NCBI GenBank assembly: GCA_963816955.1
Contig: CAWFME010000007.1
Coordinates: forward strand, 248,001 to 312,000
DNA length: 64,000 bases
Source of the DNA: DATFQI01 sp963816955
Lineage (GTDB): Bacteria; Actinomycetota; Thermoleophilia; Solirubrobacterales; Solirubrobacteraceae
Direction of reading: 5' to 3'
Position 1 is the stretch's first letter; each line of letters starts with the position of its first letter. Positions 60,525-64,000 of this stretch are shown piece after piece. The notes beneath the pieces are model-generated. The model was given only the letters and a program-made list of their open reading frames with translations. It did not search any database and was not told the origin of the DNA. The position numbers and the translations under genes are program-made.

Positions 60525-62852
60525 TCAGCTCGCCATCGCGCGCTCGAGGGCCTGGGCGAACGTCGGCACGTGCGTCTCGTCGAACGCCAGCGGCGGGCGG
60601 ACCTTGAGGACGTTGCCGTGCCGGCCCGTCGTCCCGACGAGGACCCCGAGGTGGCGCATACGGTCTCGGATCCGGCGTGCGTGCGCGCCGTCGGGCTCAC
60701 GCGTCCCCGTGCTGGTGACGAGCTCGATGCCCCACGCGAGGCCGACGCCGCGCACGTCGCCGATCACCGGATGATTCTCCGCCACTCGGGTGAGCGCCGC
60801 CCGTAGCGCTCGCCCGGTGCGCTGAACCCGGTCGAGCACGCGCTCGTCCTCGATGACCTCCAGTACGGCCAGCGCGGCGGCGGCGCTGACCGGATTGCCG
60901 CCGAAGGTGCTGAACAGCGTGGTCCGTCCGGCCATCGCCGAGAGGATCTCCCGCCGCGTGATGACGGCGGCCACCGGGTGGCCGTTGCCCATCGGCTTGC
61001 CGAGCGTGACGATGTCCGGGACGATCCCGAAGCGCTCGAAGCACCACAGCGCCTCGCCGATGCGGGCGTGGCCGGACTGCACCTCGTCCGCGATCCACAG
61101 GGCGCCGGCGTCGTGCGTGAGGCGCACCAGCTCCTGCACGTAGGCGGCATCGAGGTCGGCGATGCCGTCGCTCGTGACCAGACCGTCGAGGATCGCGGCG
61201 GCGGGCGCGTGGCCGCGCGCGGTCAACCGTGCTGCGCCCTCGGCGAGCCCGGCGGGGTCGAGGTGCCGTCCGCGGTAGGAATCCGGGGCCTCCCAGGTCT
61301 CGACGTGATCCGGTCGCCGGTCGTCCAACCAGCCCTCCGGGGACAGCGCGGCGGTGGCCGCGGTGATGCCGTGGTACGCGAACGCGGTGCACAGCCCACC
61401 GCCGCGGCCGGTCACCGCGGTCGCGATGCGCCACGCCAGGTCGTTGGCCTCGGAACCCGAGTTGACCAGCAGCACGGTGTCGAGCTCCGGCGGACACGTG
61501 GCCGCCAGTCGCTCGGCCAGCTCGATCGCGGTGGGATGCAGGTAGCGGGTGTGGGTGTTGACGCGGCGGCTCTGGCGGGCGATCGCCGCACTGATGCGAG
61601 GGTGGCCGTGCCCGACGCTCGGGACGTTGTTGTAGGCGTCGAGGTACGTCCGTCCGGCGGCGTCGGTCATCCAGACGCCCTCGGCGGATACGACCTGGAT
61701 CGGCTCGTCGTAGAAGAGCGGATCCATCGCAGGGCCGAAGATCGCCGCCCGCCGGGCCGCCAGGGACGCGTCCTCGCGCCGGCGGCCACCGGCGCCGAGC
61801 TGGCGGGCCACATCGTCCCAGCCGGCGTCCTCGAGGGTTTCGAGCATGCGCACGCACCCGGCGTTGAAGCGCTCGGCGAACTCCGGTTCCTCGAGGCCCT
61901 GCCGGACGCGCCAGGAGCTGATCGCGATCGTCACCGCGCTCCGGGCGGCCCAGGCGACGCCGAGTGACTCGAGCTCGGCGTCCTCGAGCGGCACCTGGCG
62001 CTCGTAGCCGTCGAGCACGAGTCGCGCCGCGCGGAAGAGCTCGGGGCCATCGCGTCCGTGCGCGACGGAGTCGAGCACCGACGCCAGGTCGGTGACGAGC
62101 GCGGTGTGGCTCATGTCGCCGAAGTCCACGATGCCGGTGATGAAGCCGGCCTCGTCGGTCAGGGTGTTGTCGACGGTGAGGTCGCCATGGAGCACCTGCG
62201 CCCGCAGCCGCCCCCACACCGGCGCCACGCGGCGCTCGAACTCGTCCAGGACACGCGTGACGACCCCCCGCGCACGAGGGGTGTCGATGTCCTCGACCAT
62301 CGTCCGCGCCGACAGCGCGTGCTGGACGTCCCACGGGATGACACGCACCGCGCGCGCGTGCATGAAGCCGCGCAACGCCCTTCCGAGACGGGCCGTGGTG
62401 TCACCCCACCCGAAGAGCGCCGCGTCGGAGAGATCGGTGGCGGGGATGCGGCTGCTGCCGGGAAGGACGTCGTAGAGCCGGACCCAGTGCAGGACTCCGC
62501 CGTCCGACCACTCGGCGCGAAGCTGCGACGGAGCGTCGTCCGGCCGGGCCGGACCGGGGTCGCCGGACGCGGCGGGCCGCCACGGGATCGCGACGCGCAG
62601 CTCCGGAGCCACGGCCGTCACGTGGAGGGCGGCGGCCGCCTCCATGTCGAGCACCGCCGGGTCTTCGGAAGCGTTGGAGACCTTGAGCACCGCGACCGGA
62701 TCCCCGCCGCCGTCCGTCAGGACGAACGCGCGGTCGCGCTCGCTCCCTAGGTCGCGCGCGCCGTGCGCGGGTACTCCGAACATGCTCGTCCCGATGTCGA
62801 CGGCGCCGGTCGTGCTCAGGCGCGGACGGGCACCGGCCATGACTGGATCCAT
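60525..62852 (-). CDS. Fusion of APH-type kinase and class-III aminotransferase
   Basis: 775 residues. The N-terminal ~340 residues are an aminoglycoside-phosphotransferase-like fold: VLHGDLTVDNTLTDEAG (catalytic Asp and Asn) and GIVDFGDMSHTALVTDLA (metal Asp). The C-terminal ~420 residues are a PLP-dependent class-III aminotransferase: VWMTDAAGRTYLDAYNNVPS, LLVNSGSEANDLAWRIA, WIADEVQSGHARIG and the PLP lysine in VTLGKPMGNGHP. The same fusion is known in the ethanolamine-phosphate phospho-lyase/AGXT2L relatives. Probably acts on a phosphorylated amino alcohol or amino acid. Divergent from an M20 peptidase, 33 bases apart. Confidence 0.9.
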   Translation of the reverse strand: MDPVMAGARPRLSTTGAVDIGTSMFGVPAHGARDLGSERDRAFVLTDGGGDPVAVLKVSNASEDPAVLDMEAAAALHVTAVAPELRVAIPWRPAASGDPGPARPDDAPSQLRAEWSDGGVLHWVRLYDVLPGSSRIPATDLSDAALFGWGDTTARLGRALRGFMHARAVRVIPWDVQHALSARTMVEDIDTPRARGVVTRVLDEFERRVAPVWGRLRAQVLHGDLTVDNTLTDEAGFITGIVDFGDMSHTALVTDLASVLDSVAHGRDGPELFRAARLVLDGYERQVPLEDAELESLGVAWAARSAVTIAISSWRVRQGLEEPEFAERFNAGCVRMLETLEDAGWDDVARQLGAGGRRREDASLAARRAAIFGPAMDPLFYDEPIQVVSAEGVWMTDAAGRTYLDAYNNVPSVGHGHPRISAAIARQSRRVNTHTRYLHPTAIELAERLAATCPPELDTVLLVNSGSEANDLAWRIATAVTGRGGGLCTAFAYHGITAATAALSPEGWLDDRRPDHVETWEAPDSYRGRHLDPAGLAEGAARLTARGHAPAAAILDGLVTSDGIADLDAAYVQELVRLTHDAGALWIADEVQSGHARIGEALWCFERFGIVPDIVTLGKPMGNGHPVAAVITRREILSAMAGRTTLFSTFGGNPVSAAAALAVLEVIEDERVLDRVQRTGRALRAALTRVAENHPVIGDVRGVGLAWGIELVTSTGTREPDGAHARRIRDRMRHLGVLVGTTGRHGNVLKVRPPLAFDETHVPTFAQALERAMAS

Positions 62853-62885
62853 GGACGCGAACGCTAACCGGGGAGACGGCGTACG

Positions 62886-64000
62886 ATGCCGCGGATGTTC
62901 CCGTCACCGGGCGGCGCCCTGGACCGTCCCAGCCTCGACGCAGACGAGCAGGCGCTGGTCGACGACATCGCCGCACGGCGTGACGACATCGTCGCGCTCG
63001 CCTGCGAGCTGATCGCCTACGACACGACGAGCCGGTCCGGCCCCGAGGACCCGGCGCGCGAGGAAGCGGCGCTCCAGCAGGCACTCGCCGAGCGGCTGCG
63101 GGCCTACGGCGCGGAGATCGATCTCTGGGAGCCGGCGCCCGAGGACGCCGGCGGTCACCCGCTGTCGATCGAGGGCCTCGGATTCGAGGGCCGCCCGCAG
63201 CTCGCCGCGCGGCTGCGAGGAACCGGTGGCGGCGAGTCGCTGCTGCTCAACGGCCACATCGACGTGGTCCCGGCGCGACGCGAGGACGGCTGGGAGCACG
63301 ATCCGTTCGACCCGCACGTCTCTGGCGATCGCATCGTCGGCCGCGGCGCCTGCGACATGAAGGGCGGGATCGCGGCGATGGTGGTGGCCGCCGAGGTGTT
63401 GGCCCGGACCGGCGCCCTGGGCGGCGATCTCGTGGTGTGCACCAACACCGACGAGGAGTCCAGCGGCGTCGGGGGGCTGGCGTGCGCGCGTCGCGGAGTG
63501 ACCGGGGATTACACGATCGTCACCGAACCGAGCTCGCTCGAGGTGTGGCCGGCGTGCCGGGGTACCGTCTACTGCACGATCGAGGTGGCCGGCCGCGCCG
63601 GCCATGCCGAGCAGGAGCATCCGCACTGGCGCGACGGCGGCGCCGTCAACGCGCTCGACAAGGGCCGGTTCCTCCTCGACGGGGTCGAACGCCTGCGTCG
63701 CGAGTGGCGGACGCGGGTCGACCTGCGCCACCCGCTGCTGGACCCGCCGGACATCGTGCCGACGCGGTTCGTCGCGGATGCGGGCTGGCACGTGACGATC
63801 CCCGACCGGGCGTTCATCGACCTGTCGGTCCTGATCCTGCCCCAGCAAGCTGACGCACAGGGTTGGACGACGGACGCCCAAGTCGAGGTCGAGGGCTTCC
63901 TGCGGCGCTGGTGCGACACGGATTCGTGGCTGGCCGAGCATCCGCCGACATTCCGCTGGCACACCGAGGTCAACCCCTCCGACACCCCGGTGGACACGCC
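62886..64000 (+). CDS. M20-family metallopeptidase, 3' partial
   Basis: 371 codons visible; the frame is open at the window end. Metal ligands: LLNGHIDVVPA (His), GRGACDMKGG (Asp bridging), TNTDEESSG (Glu base and Glu ligand), and EPSSLEVWPACRG in the usual place of the third ligand region. A dimerisation domain follows (AGRAGHAEQEHPHWRDGG). ATG 62886 is favoured over 62895 because GGGGAGA lies ten bases upstream. Family members hydrolyse N-acyl amino acids, dipeptides or related amides, which fits a shared pathway with the divergent aminotransferase. Confidence 0.88.
   Translation, partial: MPRMFPSPGGALDRPSLDADEQALVDDIAARRDDIVALACELIAYDTTSRSGPEDPAREEAALQQALAERLRAYGAEIDLWEPAPEDAGGHPLSIEGLGFEGRPQLAARLRGTGGGESLLLNGHIDVVPARREDGWEHDPFDPHVSGDRIVGRGACDMKGGIAAMVVAAEVLARTGALGGDLVVCTNTDEESSGVGGLACARRGVTGDYTIVTEPSSLEVWPACRGTVYCTIEVAGRAGHAEQEHPHWRDGGAVNALDKGRFLLDGVERLRREWRTRVDLRHPLLDPPDIVPTRFVADAGWHVTIPDRAFIDLSVLILPQQADAQGWTTDAQVEVEGFLRRWCDTDSWLAEHPPTFRWHTEVNPSDTPVDT

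Overview
The window is high-GC DNA in which short genes often overlap through ATGA or GTGA junctions and start on GTG, with a few leaderless-looking promoters. Gene content (DUF455 and ATP-grasp pair, heliorhodopsin, HTH/Clp-N pair, CruF-type carotenoid cluster, very large SARP and LuxR-type ATPase regulators) points to an actinobacterium, most likely of the Thermoleophilia/Solirubrobacterales kind. That placement is inference from family content, not a measured phylogeny.

Layout. 0-12 kb is ordinary chromosome: a Rieske protein cut by the window edge, a membrane protein, an HTH/Clp-N module with a double operator, a PhoX-like Tat protein, an amidase plus inositol-monophosphatase operon, and a ferritin-like (DUF455) plus ATP-grasp pair. 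12-20.5 kb is a tRNA-rich stretch (Leu, Trp, Gly, Pro) with a macro-domain/rhodanese pair, a Ser/Thr kinase facing an FHA protein, and two free-standing homing-type endonucleases (LAGLIDADG and HNH). Each endonuclease is divergent from a tRNA gene and has a LexA-like palindrome on its start codon.

20.4-39.2 kb looks like an accretion of integrated elements at tRNA-Pro(GGG). A 46-bp copy of the 3' half of this tRNA recurs at 22010-22055 and 29583-29628, and a decayed copy lies at 39192-39220. The two internal copies are flanked on both sides by GGGGTGCAA/TTGCACCCC arm-like repeats, as expected for junctions between tandem elements, but no integrase gene is present. Cargo includes a SnoaL-like protein; an alkylmercury-lyase (MerB) homologue whose catalytic-cysteine position is an in-frame TGA followed by a well-formed bacterial SECIS-like hairpin (a strong selenoprotein candidate); two secreted TolB-propeller proteins; a SARP and a LuxR-type giant regulator; a PotD-like lipoprotein; small membrane genes; and a heliorhodopsin.

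39.2-49.5 kb carries DUF427 and fasciclin proteins, then a carotenoid cluster. One arm (minus strand) is fni-crtI-crtB-cruF-crtD-like, all coupled by 4-base overlaps; the other (plus strand) has a CrtA-like oxygenase and a CrtY-like cyclase, plus a CruG-like glycosyltransferase separated from them by plsY. Together they suggest a hydroxylated, possibly keto- and glycosylated monocyclic carotenoid. crtI carries a single-base frameshift.

49.5-64 kb holds a second copy of a small membrane gene module, a DUF1990 protein, a GntR regulator operon with an operator inside its leaderless promoter, a remnant Tat protein gene, a 1095-residue ATPase regulator with a C-terminal BTAD domain, a large RTX-repeat protein whose first 400 bases are damaged, an APH-aminotransferase fusion, and a divergent M20 peptidase cut by the window end.
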